The translations under genes and the position numbers were made by a program. A stretch of DNA of 64,000 nt. It comes from CAXBNB01 sp040151475. Its GTDB lineage: Bacteria > Bacteroidota > Bacteroidia > Cytophagales > Cyclobacteriaceae. Below the pieces are notes generated by a model. The model worked only from the letters and a program-made list of their open reading frames with translations, did not search any database and was not told the DNA's origin. Each line of letters starts with the position of its first letter. Positions within the stretch are counted from its first letter, which is position 1. The stretch lies in the NCBI RefSeq assembly GCF_040151475.1, contig NZ_JBDKWG010000121.1, positions 62,001-126,000 of the forward strand, in the 5' to 3' direction. Shown one piece after another: positions 1-15,100 of the stretch.

Positions 1-155
1 ATACGCCTTTGACAGGGACTTCTTTCCCTATTAGTAGTATTCCTTCTGAAAAACTTAATTTCCTGACTCCATCAGGCCTGTCTTTGGGCAGTACTCCTGA
101 TTCGGGATATCCAAATAAAAAACTCAAAAAATCTTCTTACTCATTTACAACAACC
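1..155. other. Region upstream of the giant adhesin gene
   Basis: An in-frame open stretch runs from a TTG at 9 into the giant gene, but it has no ATG and encodes a Ser/Pro-rich stretch ahead of a good signal peptide, so I treat it as 5' non-coding. I see no TAnnTTTG promoter element in it; the promoter probably lies outside the window. Confidence 0.5.
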
Positions 156-3100
156 ATGAAAAATCTCATCGGTAAATCAACTGCCGTTAAGGCAATTCTG
201 TTTTTATTTCTTTTCATTGGAATATCTGCCACTGGGTTTTCCCAAACAGTAACCTTAGATTTCAATGATGCTCCTAAGGATGCAGAAGGCAATACAGAAT
301 TAACTAATACAACTGTGCATTATGAAGACAACTATAAAATTACAACACTACAGGTCTTTTCTTCTGCTACTTTCCCTTTCATTCGCTTGAGTGATGCCCA
401 AACAGCAACCATAGAGGAAGTCGTTGGAGGTATCCCTTCGGTGACCCTCACCTCATTGGTTGTAAGAAATACTAGTGGGGTGTCGGGCACTTTGACAATA
501 GGTGGAGGAACCTATACTGTAGCTGGTACAGAAAATACTACAATTGATATTACTGATTTTATAGGCTCTCCTGATTGGGTTTTTGAATCAGGAGTGTTTA
601 CAATGGAATATAGTGGTGTGGGATCTTTGATTGAAGTTGATGATGTTATTGTTACAGAATTAACGGATGTTATACCTCCTACCATTACTAGCATCTCTCG
701 AAGCATTCCTACTCAGGAATTTACTAATGTAGATGATGTAACATTTGAAGTTGTATTCAGTGAAGAAGTGACTTTTTCGGTGAGTAGTTTCACTTCTACT
801 ATTGGTGTCATCAATAGTGCTACGGGTACTGCTGGAATGACAGCCACTGTAAATGTAAATGGTATTGCGTCTGCTGATGCTGTTTTGAATTTGAGTGTTG
901 TTTCGCAGAATGTTCATGACATAGCTCATAATACTATGACTGTCGCAGATGAAACAGGAGAGCAGACTTATACGATTGATAATACTGCACCTACCAATCA
1001 GAATGATGTTTTAACAGCCAGTATATCTGTCCAAGGTGGCGTTAGTGTTGGTATTACCGCAGGACTTGCTGTTGATGTCAATTGGCTGGCGCCATCTGGT
1101 ACAACCGATTTTGTGGCTAGTGCTACTGTAACCACTGCCTCGGGCGATGCTACAAGCATAATAACACCTGCTGATGAAGGGGACTACCATCTATTTGTAA
1201 TTGATGCTGCAGGCAATGTTTCTGTAGAATCTACTGCTGTTTTGGCAGTGGATAATACACCGCCAGCAGTAGCCATTGATCTGGTTGCGGGTTCTGACTC
1301 AGGATCATCAGACATTGATGATTACACCAATGATACAACCCCTACATTTAATATAACTGGTGAGAATTCTACTTCCGTTCAGATTGATTTGGTAGGTGTA
1401 CCAGTAGCAGCAACAACAACGGTACAATCTGGCGTAGCATTGGATGCAACCTTCGATGGCGATGCGGATTTAACTACAACAATTACCCTTGATGGTGATG
1501 GTGTATATACCTTCTCTGTGACCTCTACTGATGCTGCTGGGAATATTGGCGTAGCTGGTATGACTATCACATTGGATACGGCTAAACCAACATTCGATTC
1601 GCCAGCTGTAACACTCAACGATGACAATGTTGGTGGAACGAGTCCTGAGATTATTACACCAGCAAACGAAACCGCTATTGACTTAGCTATAAACGGAGCT
1701 AATAATGATGGCGGTAGCGCATATATATATAGTTTTTCTATTGATGATGATAGCAATGGGGCGACTAGTCCTGTATCTATGACTGGTACAGTAAGTGCTA
1801 CGCTGAGTAATGCTACTTTAGGTAGTCCCGGGGAAATAATAAATGTTTCAGGATTAGATGATGGAATACTTACTGTTAGTGTAACTTTAACCGATCAGGC
1901 TGGTAACATTTCAGACGTAGCAACAGACACAGAAACAAAAGACACTACTGCTCCAGCATTGGTTGGCAGCATACCAAATGTTTCTGAATTGGTAAATGCT
2001 CCAGATGTTGAGATTGACTTATATGCTTATTTTGAGGATAATATCGATGCAGATGCAGACCTTTCATATACATTATTGACAGGGAATAGTTATGATGTAT
2101 TTTCTGCGAGTATTACTGCCAACACCCTGACCATAGATTTTGATGAGACTGGTACAACAATGGCTAACACGGTCACAGTGCAAGCAGAAGATATTGCAGG
2201 AAATACAAGTACACAGACTTTCCATGTGACGGTAACGGGTGCTGTAGTTGAATTTGATATCACTATTGATTCAGAAACAGTAGCGGAAAATAGTGGCACT
2301 ACAAGAACATTTACCATAACAAGAACTGGAGAGGTTTATCAGGTAAGTTCTTTGACTTATACCTTATCCGGAGAGGCTGCTAATCTGGACGATTTACAAA
2401 ATATAGTCAACTCTGGTGGTACCAATGGATTGATCACAGGATTGATCACATTTCAGCCAGAAGAAAACACACATACCCTTAAATTTGAAGCGGTAGAAGA
2501 TATGTTGGTAGAAGGAGATGAGCTATTGACGATGACAATATCTGATGGTGTTGTAGTTGATGGAGGTACTGCTACTATAGGTGATGCTGCGAATACCAAA
2601 ACAATTGACGATCAGGATGCTACAATAATAGATGTTACCGATAATGCAACAGGTCTTGAGGATTCTGGTGAAGTTGTATTTATGGTAACGTTATCTACTC
2701 CTGTGGATGAAGAAGTAAATGCATTTATTAGTATTACTGATGTAGCTGGAGAAGCTTTAGGTGCACCTGGTGCATTTTCGGTGGGTGATGATTATCGAAA
2801 AGACAACCCTACAATTACATTTAATGCGGGTGAAACTTCTAAGGCGTTTACTGTGACCGTACAAATAGACGATTTGGTAGAAGATGACGAAGACTTTGAC
2901 ATAAAGGGTACTGCCATATTGGATGCGCTATCAGCTGGTTTTGGAGGAGATATGGCGATTTCTTTTGCCGCTGGATCCAATTTATCTAGGGCTAGCATAA
3001 TTAATGATGACCAAGCCACAATTACTATTGATGGTCCTTTTAGCATAACGGAAAGTATAGGTGGACTAAACGTGCAAGCAAACTCTGTAACGTTTATAGC

Positions 3101-6100
3101 AACACTAAACGGTAATGTTGAGGAGTCTTTTGGCGTTTCTTGGACTACACTGGACGGTAATCAGCCTAATGATGCTCAAACGTCACTTGTTGATTATGTC
3201 GCTGACAATGGTATAATGACGTTTAATGGAGCAGATGGTGATACTGAAACAGTAATTATTCAATTTGGAAATGATAATACCGTTGAACGGGATGAAACAT
3301 TTAAGTTTCTGCTTACGGGTCTTGATGGTACGGCACTGACTTTAGGTCAAAACGAGGCACTTGCTTTTGATTCAGATCCAACCGATGGAATGACAGTCAC
3401 ACACGCTGCTCCACTGATTTCAATTGTGACAATCGAGAATGATGATTTTGCAGAGCTATCGATATCGGCTCCTTCGGATGCTGCCGAAGCTGATGGTGTG
3501 AGTAATTTTAGTGTGAGCCTATCCAACCCAATAGATATTCCTATTACAGTTTCTTATTCATTTAACAACGAACTAGCGACTAATGGGGTGGATTATTCTG
3601 GAAGCAACGGAACTTTGACATGGGCTGCTGGTGATGAATCGGATAAAAATATTTCATTTACAGTGAACGATGATGATGTAGTTGAAAGAGATGAGGATTT
3701 TACTGTGGATCTCTATAACCTTATAAGAGATGAAAACAATGGTTCTCCCGAAGAAAGGACAGGTGTTGATATTGCAGACGTGAATTCGGATACTTACACG
3801 ATTAACAATGATGATGAGGTGTTTGTTAAGATTTTTGCTGATTCTAATACATTTGCTGATTCTAGAACCGTAAATGAAACAAATACGGACTATGTTACTC
3901 AAATTAGGGTTCAGCTTTTTGATAAATTAGGAAATAATGTTGAAACCATAGATAACGACCTTATCGTGAGTTTGAATTCAGCCACTTTAAATACCATCCA
4001 AGCGGCTGGTAATGATTTTAGTATTCCTAGTTCAGTTACAATTGTAAAAGGAAATTCTGAGACGGTATTTGATATTACTATTAAGGGCGATGAAATCGTA
4101 GAAAGAGATGAAGATTTTACCGTTACAATAGCAAGTGTAGCGGTGGTTGACGCAGGTAGTATAACCATAGCGGAATATACAGCTGATGATGAGGTAGTGA
4201 TTGACGCTACTAATAATGAAGCTACTGTTACCATCGATAACGATGATGTGACGGTACTTTCTATCACTACTATCAACCAGATAAGTACAGCGGAAGCAAA
4301 TACATTAACCTTCCAAGTGGTATCTTCCCTAGAAGTAGATGCCGATTATGATATAGAATTTACAGTTGTAATTCCTACACGTACAGACGGTAGTGAAATT
4401 GAGACGAATGATTATACTGTTCAGGCTTCTCAAAGGGCTGGTGGTTTTGCTACAGGCACTACACTACAGTTTAGCGAGTTGGCTGGAAAAAATGAAACAC
4501 TTCAAATTCAGATTTTACCTACTGATGATAGTCTGGTAGAATTGGATGAAGACTTTAGTATAGCATTGACTGATCCTGATGGAGGATCTTCAGCAGTAGT
4601 TGAAGATGGTAGAGATGCGGACTTGTCCGTAAGCAGTATGACTGGTACGGGTACCATATTTAATGATGATGCAGCTGAAATATCTGTTGATGATCTGGTT
4701 TCAGTAGATGAGGGAGATGTTTCTGGTGATGATACTCAGGTAACTTTTACCATTACAATGGACAATCCTGCGGATGTTGATACTTATATTCCGGTAAGTT
4801 TTACCAATGAATCAGGTTCAATAGTTTCACTAAATGACTATACAGCACCAGGTTCTATGACAGTTACCTTCACAGGTACAAATGACAACACTACAGTAGG
4901 GCCTTTGACTCAGACATTTACAGTATCTATAGATGAAGACATACAGGTAGAGGAAGACGAAATTTTAGAAATCACTTTAGGTACACCCGCCGGAACTGGT
5001 GTAGCAGCTAGAGAAATATCAATTGGAGCAGGTGATATTAGTGCAGCTAGTGTTACCATTGATAATGATGATACTGCTGTTTTCTCAATGACAACAACCT
5101 TTGCATCGACTGTGGGTGAAGAAGGTATAGGAAAAGATACCGATAGCCCTTCTAAAGATGCTTCTACAGAGATTACTTATACCATTGAGTTAAGAGATGT
5201 AGACAGTGGGGCATTGACTTCAGTTGATGAGCCAGTGACAGTTGACGTTACTTTTGATTTGTCGGCATTATCAACTTCTACAGATTACAACGCTTCAAAT
5301 GCATTTGAGATAAACGGAGTAACTGTTACTTCTGGAAATTATACTTATGACGCTGGTGCTGGTACATATACTATGAGTGTGACTTTCTCAGCAAATAGTC
5401 AGACGGTTGATGTATCATTTACCTATTTGGATGATGAATTAGTTGAAAGCAATCTTGGAGAAGCGTTCTCTGTGTCATTGACAGCCTTGTATGAAGATAT
5501 TAATCCTAGTCAGGCTACTCCGGCTCTGGATATTAATACTGATCCAATTGAAATAAATATTATTGAAACAGATGTTGCAACCATCAGTCTTTCTCAAATT
5601 TCTGGATCTGACACAGATGGTGTATATAATGAAGGCGCAAGTGGTTCCACCACAGTTACTTATAGAGTGAAAACAGATAAGGACATAGATACCGGAATCA
5701 GTGTTGATTGGACTATTACTGCCAACACGGCTAAAGAGAGTGGAGTATTTGGTGATACTGACTATAGTGCAGACGACAATGGTACACTTAACAACATAGA
5801 CTCTAAAGCTGATACTTATACATTTGACTTAAGTATTTTAGGAGACGATATTTTAGAAGCCGATGAAATAATTGACATAGCGTTGACTGGAATCAGCAAT
5901 GCAACAAATAGAAATATAGTATGGACTGGTGATGTAGACCCAGCAACTGAATCCCTTACTACAACTACTGAAATACACAATGATGATGATTCAGAATTGA
6001 ATATCATCTTAGCAAGTTATAACGGAAATGAAAATAGCGGCCCGATAGCGATGACCTTTACATTATCCCATCCAGTTGATTTGGATGTAGAGGTTAGTTT

Positions 6101-9100
6101 GATAGATAGCCCGGGCACTGCTACTTTTAATAATGATTATACTTATGCCAATACCATCACTATCACTGCTGGTATGACCACTTATGGGGTGAATGTTGTT
6201 TCACCGATGACGGATACCATTGTTGAGCGTGATGAGACTCTTGGTATAATTGCTAACGGGTTGACTGTTATGGACAATAGTTACCTGAATGATGTTGATG
6301 GCTTTACGTTAGAAATAGGCTCAGCCGATGCTGCTTCTATTACAATTAACAACGATGACGAAACGATCATTACCATCACGCAACCTGCACCAAACAATAT
6401 GGCTGAAGGAGATGGTACAAACACAATGGATTTTGTTGTGAATTCTTCGCTAGAGGTTGATGCTTCTTTCCTTGTAACGTTCTCTGTGAATGGAATAAAT
6501 GGAGACTCTTCTACTGATGGAGGAGCTAATAATTATGATTTCGATATATCATTTGATAACAATGAAACTGAAGCTGGTTCACTTACTATAATGACAGTGC
6601 AGTTTGATGCATTCTCTACTGCTTCTCAGACTGTGACTGTTACGGCATTAGACGATAACATTGTTGAATTAGATGAGCATTTCAAAATAGAACTTACAGC
6701 TTTAGATGTTGATGTGTTCCAAGACGGAAGATTAAGTTCTTTTGGTGCAAACTCTGCTACGGGTGTTATAGATAATGATGACGAGGCTTACTTTGTGATC
6801 AATGATGACATTGAGGCTATTGAGGGTAATAATCTGGTTTATAAAGTATCGATAATAGATGAAGACAGCAATGAGGCAAGGATAGACGTGACAGGTACTT
6901 CTGGTGATTTGGAAGTAGTAGTAAATTTCAGTATTGGAGGAGGATCTATGGATCCTATTGATGCGATGAGTGACATTGGTGCTATGACAGGAACACTGTC
7001 ATTTGGTGTAGATGATGATAACGTTACTGCTTCATCTGAAACATTGACAATTGGAACTCTTGACAACCTAGTGGGTGGTCGTGAATTGGTTGAGGCTGAT
7101 GAATCTGTTGTGATCACCCTGGATTCCTATGATATGTTGAATATCTCTGTGGATGGATATACTGATATAACAGGGACTGCCGCAGATGCTGAGGGTGATG
7201 GGGTTATTTATAACGATGATGATTTGGAGTTCAGTTTTACTTCTGTAGCTGATGTCAATAAATTGGAAACTACGTTAGGACATGATTATACAATTGACAT
7301 ATCAAACCCTGTAAGTAATACTGTAACTGTGAGCATATTCTTTACTTCTGAAGAAACTGCTCCAGGTGTAAATGATGATGTTGAGACAGATGGTACGGAT
7401 TATAATATTACAGGTCCTTCTAATCTTAATTTTGATGTAGCAGGGTCAGCTGCTATGACCAAAACAATCACTTTTGGAGCATTTGGTGCATTGCAAGAAA
7501 CTTATACCTTCGGATGGATCTCTGATCCTAATACTGTAGAACCAGATGAATCATTCGATCTGACTTTAAATTCATTTGATGCTGATTGGGTTGGTAGTGG
7601 ATCTAATACTAATCCGGTAACGATTTCCGGTTCTAGCAATACGGTGAATACTACAATAATAGAAGCTAATACAGCTACCTTCTCCATTTCTTCTGATGTT
7701 GCTGCGAATAGCATAACGGAAGGTGACACAGGGGATAACCCTGTAGTAACATTTACTGTTTCTATAGATAAGAATCTGGAAAATCCGATTGATATTCGAT
7801 ATTCTATCGACGATTACTCTATGTCTGTAAAAGACGCAACAGCCCAATCTAACACAAGTGCTGCTGTTGGGGATGATGATTATGATCCTGACTATAATCC
7901 CGATGGATTCTCTGTAGGTTTATTGGAAGACTTAAGTTCAATGACTCCTACAGTTGCACATCAGTTTACCATTACTATTAATGGAGACAATGTGGTAGAG
8001 CTTGACGAGCATTTTATTAGCTCTATCTCTTTCACAGAGTTGATGGGAAGTACCGGATACCAAAATGTCGTGATTAGTGAGGCTCCCGGAGACAATGATA
8101 TTGTGACCAAGATTCTTAACGATGATAATGCTGTTGTAATTATCGAAAAAGGTGCAGAAGATGTAGCTACTGATGGTAGTGTGAGTGAAGGAAATCCGGA
8201 TTTGGATGCAGACTTCCTGGTGAAATTTGATCCTACTTATGATGTGCTTGTAGATGTTCCTGTAGTATTGAATTTCAAAACTCGTGACGGAGGTATTTCA
8301 AGGGATTTCGAAATTGAATTCAGTCAACCTGACAACAATGCCAAATCAACTAACGATGGTGTTGGACGTAATGACTTTGTAACCGTTGATAATACCTTGA
8401 CGATTAACTCCGGGTCTTCCAGTGTTAGTCAAACGGTAACGATCAATGATGACGAGGTAGTTGAATTGCAACAACGTTATGAGGTGGTAGTGATACCTGA
8501 AGGTGTATTTGCAATGACCCGTACTGTTGACATCAACCATATTGGGGGAAATACCGAAACTACAGCAGTAGGTACTATAGGGGACGATGACAATGCTACT
8601 ATTTCCATTACTGCCGATGTGGCATCTGTGGTTGAAGGAAACACAGGAACCTCTAACTACGGATTTACAATCGTTTCTGATCATGAAGTAGAGATTGCCG
8701 CTGGCTATACAGTTGATTACGATCTGGTTGAAGGTACAGCAACTGATGTAGTGACGGTCAACAGTTTTGACGATGACTTTGATCCGGAAGGACCTCAGGT
8801 GATTTCATTTACCGGAGAGTTCAATGCCATTTCACAGGAAAGCCAAACTATAGATGTGTTGATCAATGGGGATTTGGATGTGGAATTGTTGAATGAAGAA
8901 TTTGGTGTACAATTGACTACTATTGAGCCTAATTCAGGTTTATGGACTGGTAAAATCTCTCTTGATACAGATGGTGGAGATCAGGATTCTGGTACTATCA
9001 TCGATAATGATGAAGCAATCATTAGTGTAATTACAGTTGAAAACCCTGTGGTGGAAGGAACCCTTTCAGTAAATAATGCAGTATTTAATGTAAGTATGTC

Positions 9101-12100
9101 CGCAAAAGTTGATCAGGATATTAATATCCCTTATGTGTTTCAATCTGGTTCAGCAGTTGAGGTGATTGATTGGGGTGCTACAAATCCTGTTTCCGGGGAC
9201 TTACTGTACAGTCCTGGAGAACAAGGTGTGAAACAAGTTGTATTGGATATAGTAAATGACGATTTGGTCGAAGATGATGAAGTATTCAGGTTCAAACTTA
9301 GAAAGATTGAGGATGGAGGCGACCATTTGACTACCAGAAATGTAAGTTTTACAGGAGGGGCATCTGAATTGACTGATGATGTTACTATAGAAGATGATGA
9401 TGTTGCCTATGTACTCCTTGAGGCGGATAAGTCCTTCAACGAAGGAAACGGCAGCAACACCATTACTTTTGAGGTAAGGCTTGAAGGGGTTGTGGACAAA
9501 GCTTTCACAGTGTCCTATTTTACAGAAGATGGGTTTGATCTAAATGGAAATACAGCATCACCAAATGCTGCATTGGTTGCAGGATCGAATAGTTTCGGTG
9601 GTGATGATTATGAGTCAACAAGTAACAAAGTGACTTTTGATGCCAATTCAAGAAATCAGGTCAATACAATTACTATCACCATTAATGGCGACCAGGTAGT
9701 TGAGATGGATGAATTCTTTGAAGTTACATTGGACAACAATGGTATAGGTGATACTTCATCACCGTTCCCGAAAACATCGTCTGATCCGACTTCAGAGATA
9801 TTTGGATATAATATCCAATATTACGATGGAGGAGAACTCGGACAGGCTGGAATTACCCATACTGCCAATGTACTGAATGATGATGTGGCGGAGATAATAC
9901 TGACCCATATCAATGGGAGCAATGATTTTGAAATTAACGAGCCGGATAATTTTAATTCTGGTACTGACATGAATTTCCAGGTGTCTATTGTGGGGGCAGG
10001 CACTTCAACGGTATCAGGTGTAGATGTACCGGTAAGTGTTGATTTTTCAACAATTCTTTTAGGTGGTTTTAATGCGGCTGAAGCGGCTGATTTCACTTCT
10101 ACACCAAATAATGTGATTACCTTCCCGGCTGGCCCTACATCTGGTATCCAGCGAGTTGTTTCTATAGCCGATGATTTTGTTGTGGAACTTGACGAAATAT
10201 TTGACATAACCATAGATAATTTGTCTGCTGGTAATCGTGCGATTACACTCGAAGATGAGGACTTAGGGGCTACTCCTAATGCCATTACCAAAACCAGTAC
10301 TATTACCAATGATGATAAGGTGTTTGTTGAAATTTCGATTGACCCTATTTCATTTGACGAAGGCAGTGGCGGTGGAGCCAACACCCGCACCTTTACCATA
10401 ACATTGGTTGATCAAGGTAATAATAATTCCCCGCTACATTTGGATGATGTTGAACAAATAGATAGGGATCTGTTAATTGATATTGAGGATATTACCAGTG
10501 CTCTGTCAGGAGCTAAGGCAAGCTTCTCGGTAGATTATAACATTGATGCCGATTCTAATACCAATCCTATTATTATATCTAAGAATACTACTACTACGAC
10601 ATTTGAGTTGTACGTAGTGGGTGATGATATAGTGGAGAGGGCTGAAAGCCTGGCATTGAATATTGAAGATTTGATTGTTGGGGATTGGAACGGTACGGAC
10701 TTTGACAATGTATTTTTAGCTTACAATGAGGATGTAGAGGCTAGTACAACTTCGGGTAGTGCTACGTTCACAATCAACAATGATGATATTACCCAATTGT
10801 CAATAACCACAGCTAGCAGCACTGGTAATGAAGGTGATGTTTCAGGTGATAATACCGTACTGACATTCTATGTCTCAAGTTCTAATGCGGTCGATACTAA
10901 TTTTGACTTGGATTTCGAGATTTTAACAACTGAAAACGTACTGGGCGTTACCGCTGATGATACCGCTGAAGATGCAGATTTCGACGACTTATTTGGTACA
11001 GTTTCTTTCATGGGTAATGTTGGGGAAGTGCAGGTGTTGACTGTAACTATCAACGAAGAGAACATTGTAGAGTTGAATGAGGAATTTGGAGTAGAATTGT
11101 CATTGGGAGATATGACATTTGATGCCAATACAGTTAATCCTATGAGTACTGGCAGGATGGCTGTTTTCACTAAGAAGACTGAAAATGGTGTAATAGTGAA
11201 CGATGACACGGCCATCATTACAATAGATGATCCGGTAGCTGTTACCGAGGGTACAGGAGCAGGTACAACTAATTTAGTTTATACCGTATCCATAGATAAT
11301 CCGGTAGATGATGCCTTTACTGTACCTTTTACCATTATGGACGATGGCACATTAGGTACAGTTGATTCTGATGACTATGGTGATATATTATCGACAGGTG
11401 GAACAAACAGTTTTGTGGTTGACTATCCTTTGGTCGGTACTACAACCAGTGTTGCTTCCCAGACTATTACAATTACAGTAGAAAGAGATAATATAGTAGA
11501 ACCGGATGAAACCGTTGTAGCAACCCTTACTCCGGTAATGGATGCTGACGATAGAAGCATAATTCTTACAGCCGCTGATGCCCCTGTTGCACAGGGTACA
11601 TCTACTATCTTGAACGATGATACGGCTGAGTTTACAATAGCTGTCGATGGTTCTGATTCAGTAAATGAAGGAACTAATGATGACAACTCAGGAGTTGATG
11701 TTACTTATACTATTACGCTTTCTAGTCCGGCGAATGCACCTATAAGTGTAGATATTGCTCATCAATTAGATACTGGAAGTGGAATGTTGGCTAATGGTCA
11801 GATGGTTGGAGGTACAACCTATAATGATTTCAATATCAATACTGCTTTTGATGGAAGTAATGATGCTACCACGCAGATTGATTTTGCTGCTGGTGTGACT
11901 TCTATGTCTTATACTTTCACATTCCTTGATGATGCATTGGTAGAATTGGATGAAGATTTCGTTACAGGTATAAACAACTTGAATGTAAGTGCATACGCTG
12001 GTCAGACGTTTGATAATGGTTTATCGAATGCATTGACTGTAAGTACAGTAACTAATGATGTGGTAGTAACTATTGTTGACCCTGATGAAGCTGTATTAAG

Positions 12101-15100
12101 CGCTGCGAGAGTGGTTGATGGTTTGGTTAACGAAGGTGATGCTGATCCATTTACTGACGATATTCAGTTTGAAATTGTCGTTTCTAAAGATATAGATCCT
12201 ACTTTGAGTGTTACAGTGGATTACACCACGTTTGATGTAGGGCCGTCAACTCAGGAAACCGCAGCTGCTACCGCTGGATCAGACTATACCGCAGTTAGCG
12301 GAAATACAGGGACTCTTGTGAGTACTACTGATTTGACTTATGTAGTTGATATTGATGTTGCAACAGATGATGTCGTTGAACGTGATGAAGAATTTGGGTT
12401 TAGAATTGAAAACCTTGTAAAAGACGGAGCACCTGGAGAACTTGGGGTATCTATATCCTCTACAGAATATGAAACTACAGGAAAGATAGAGAATGATGAT
12501 GCGGTGTTTGCTACGCTTTCTTCGGTAGCAACTGTAACTGAAGATTTAGAAGGTGTTGCTGCATTTACCATAACATTTACCGATCAAAATGGTGGAAGTG
12601 TAACTACTGTTGATGAAAATGTAGTATTTGGTGTTGTTGCTGACTATGGAACTTCAGATATGGCTGTTGAGGGTAATACCTCTACTTTTGGTGATTTTAC
12701 AATAGATGGGTATGCGTTTATCGAAGCAGGTCAATCTACTGGTACATTCTATGCTAATATCAACAGTGATCTTGTTGTTGAGCGGGATGAATATTTTACA
12801 CTTACAATAGCCAAAGAATTATATGGTGAGCCTGCGGTAATTGCTACAGTACAAAGCGAGGCTGATTTTGCCACGACTTATGGAGACGGATCTGGTTTTG
12901 ATCCAAGTGCATATGTTGTTGCCTTTGGAATGCCGGAATATACCATGACAGAGTCAGTGGCTGTTACTGACGATATTTCTTCAAGTAGTACTACTATAGA
13001 TAATGATGATAATACAGAATTCACTTTGACAGTCATTGGAGACGGTGCAGAGCAAGAAGATGATGGTGTGTCAACAAATGGTTCTATCACTTACGAACTG
13101 ACTTCCAGTTTACAAGTTGATGAGGCTTATGATGTAGAATTTTCTATAAATACAGTAGGTATTACTGAAGATGCTGCTGAAATGAATGACTATGAAACTT
13201 ATGGAGCTGTATTTAGTTTTGATGCATTCAGTGGTACTGAATCCGCACAAACTGCTACTGTAACTATTGACTTGATTTATGATAATATTGTCGAGTTAGA
13301 CGAAGAGTTTACTGTAAATGTGGCTGACGCTGACGTGGATTCTGAAACTTTCGATGGTGTGAATGGTAGATTATTTACTATTGCCGGAAGCAATATCACA
13401 GCTCAGGGAATCATTGAAAATAATGATGAAGCTATTATTACAATAGTGCCATTGGGCAATACTTCTGAGAGTGCTTCACAAAACTTCACCATCAATATTT
13501 CTAATCCGGTGGATGCTTCATTTACGGTGGATTATGCATTAACAAATGATGGTACTTTGGGAACTGTAGATTCAGATGACTATTCTGCAGCAAACACTGG
13601 TACGCTTACCTATAATATTTCACCTACAATTACTTCGATAGCATCACAAACCGTAACGGTGGGTGTTATTGACGATTCTGTTGTAGAACCTGATGAAATG
13701 ATTGAAATTACGTTGGCTACAATTACAGATGCTGGCGATAGAAATATCTCTTTCGGTACTGCAGGAGCTGGTACGAGCACTCCATTAACGGAGGACTATA
13801 ATGTTGAAAACAATGACGAGGCAATTTTCACCTTAAACGTGGATGCTGAACCTGCTGGTGGAAGTAAGACAATAGCAGAGGGTAACACCAATGTGAAATT
13901 TACAGTGACCTCTTCTAAAGATTTCAATGCTGATGTGAAAATTGACCTTGATTTTGATTTGTCAGATTTAGAAAGTAGTGTTCAAAATCCTACTTACCCT
14001 GATTATAATGATGGACAATTAGACACTACTCCTTGGTTTACTTTTGGAAATGGTGCAGCTCAGTCGCAATCGTTTACTTTCACAGTAAATGAAGATGAAT
14101 TGGTAGAATTAAACGAATGGTTTACTGTAACACTGTCTAACCTTGATTTGACTGCCTATGATGGTCTGTCATTTGGTGGTGCTCCTGGTGTTGCAAGTGA
14201 TGACATCACAATACCATCAGGAACGGATGAGGTTACTGTAACAATAGATGATGATGATCAGGCTGTAATTAGTCTGGCTAAAGTTTCTGGATCTAGTATT
14301 TCTGAGGCAGATGCCGGAACTACAACTGTTGATTTTGAAATAGTAGTGTCGAATGATATAGATCCTGATATGGTTGTAACTGTGGATTACGCTACATCGC
14401 ATGTGAGTACTGAAGGACCAGGCTCAAATGCTGGTGATAATGATTTCATAGAAATAGCATCTACGACTTCAGTTGAATTAGAAAGCAAAACACCATCTAC
14501 TTATATCATACCTGTGACTATTAATGAAGATGATGTAGTTGAACTTGATGAGACATTCAATTTCACTATTAGTGGATTGTCATTTGATAGTGGTCTTGAT
14601 GTGGTACTTGGTTCAACCACTACATTGGCTGGTGAGATTGTAAATGATGATCAGACACAAGTAAGAATCAGTTCTACCGGAACTGTTGCTGAAACTGATG
14701 GAAATATTACATCAACTTTCACCTTGACACTTGATGATCAGGGAGCCAATAATGCCCGCTCAATTGATGAGGATTTATATGTATTCATTTCCGGTAGTGA
14801 TTTCGACTTTGGAACGGGTTACCTAGCTACACAAGATGTGGATTATGAAATTGGTAGCAACAGCGTTGTGATTTTATCTGCTGGACAAACAACTAAAACA
14901 TTTACTATAACAATAGTAGGGGATGATGTAGTAGAAAGAGATGAATTCTTAGAATTGACAATAGATGACATAGAAGTTGCTAATCCTGAAATCACCTCTT
15001 ATACTGGCGATACAGATGTAGTAATCAATACTGTGGATAGCAACGATGTAGCAGGTTTGACAATTACCAATGATGATGAAACTACATTCTCATTGACAAA

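Noticed and set aside
9..155. TTG-initiated N-terminal extension of the giant gene
   Set aside because: No ATG, low-complexity Ser/Pro-rich stretch, and it would bury the signal peptide that starts at 156.
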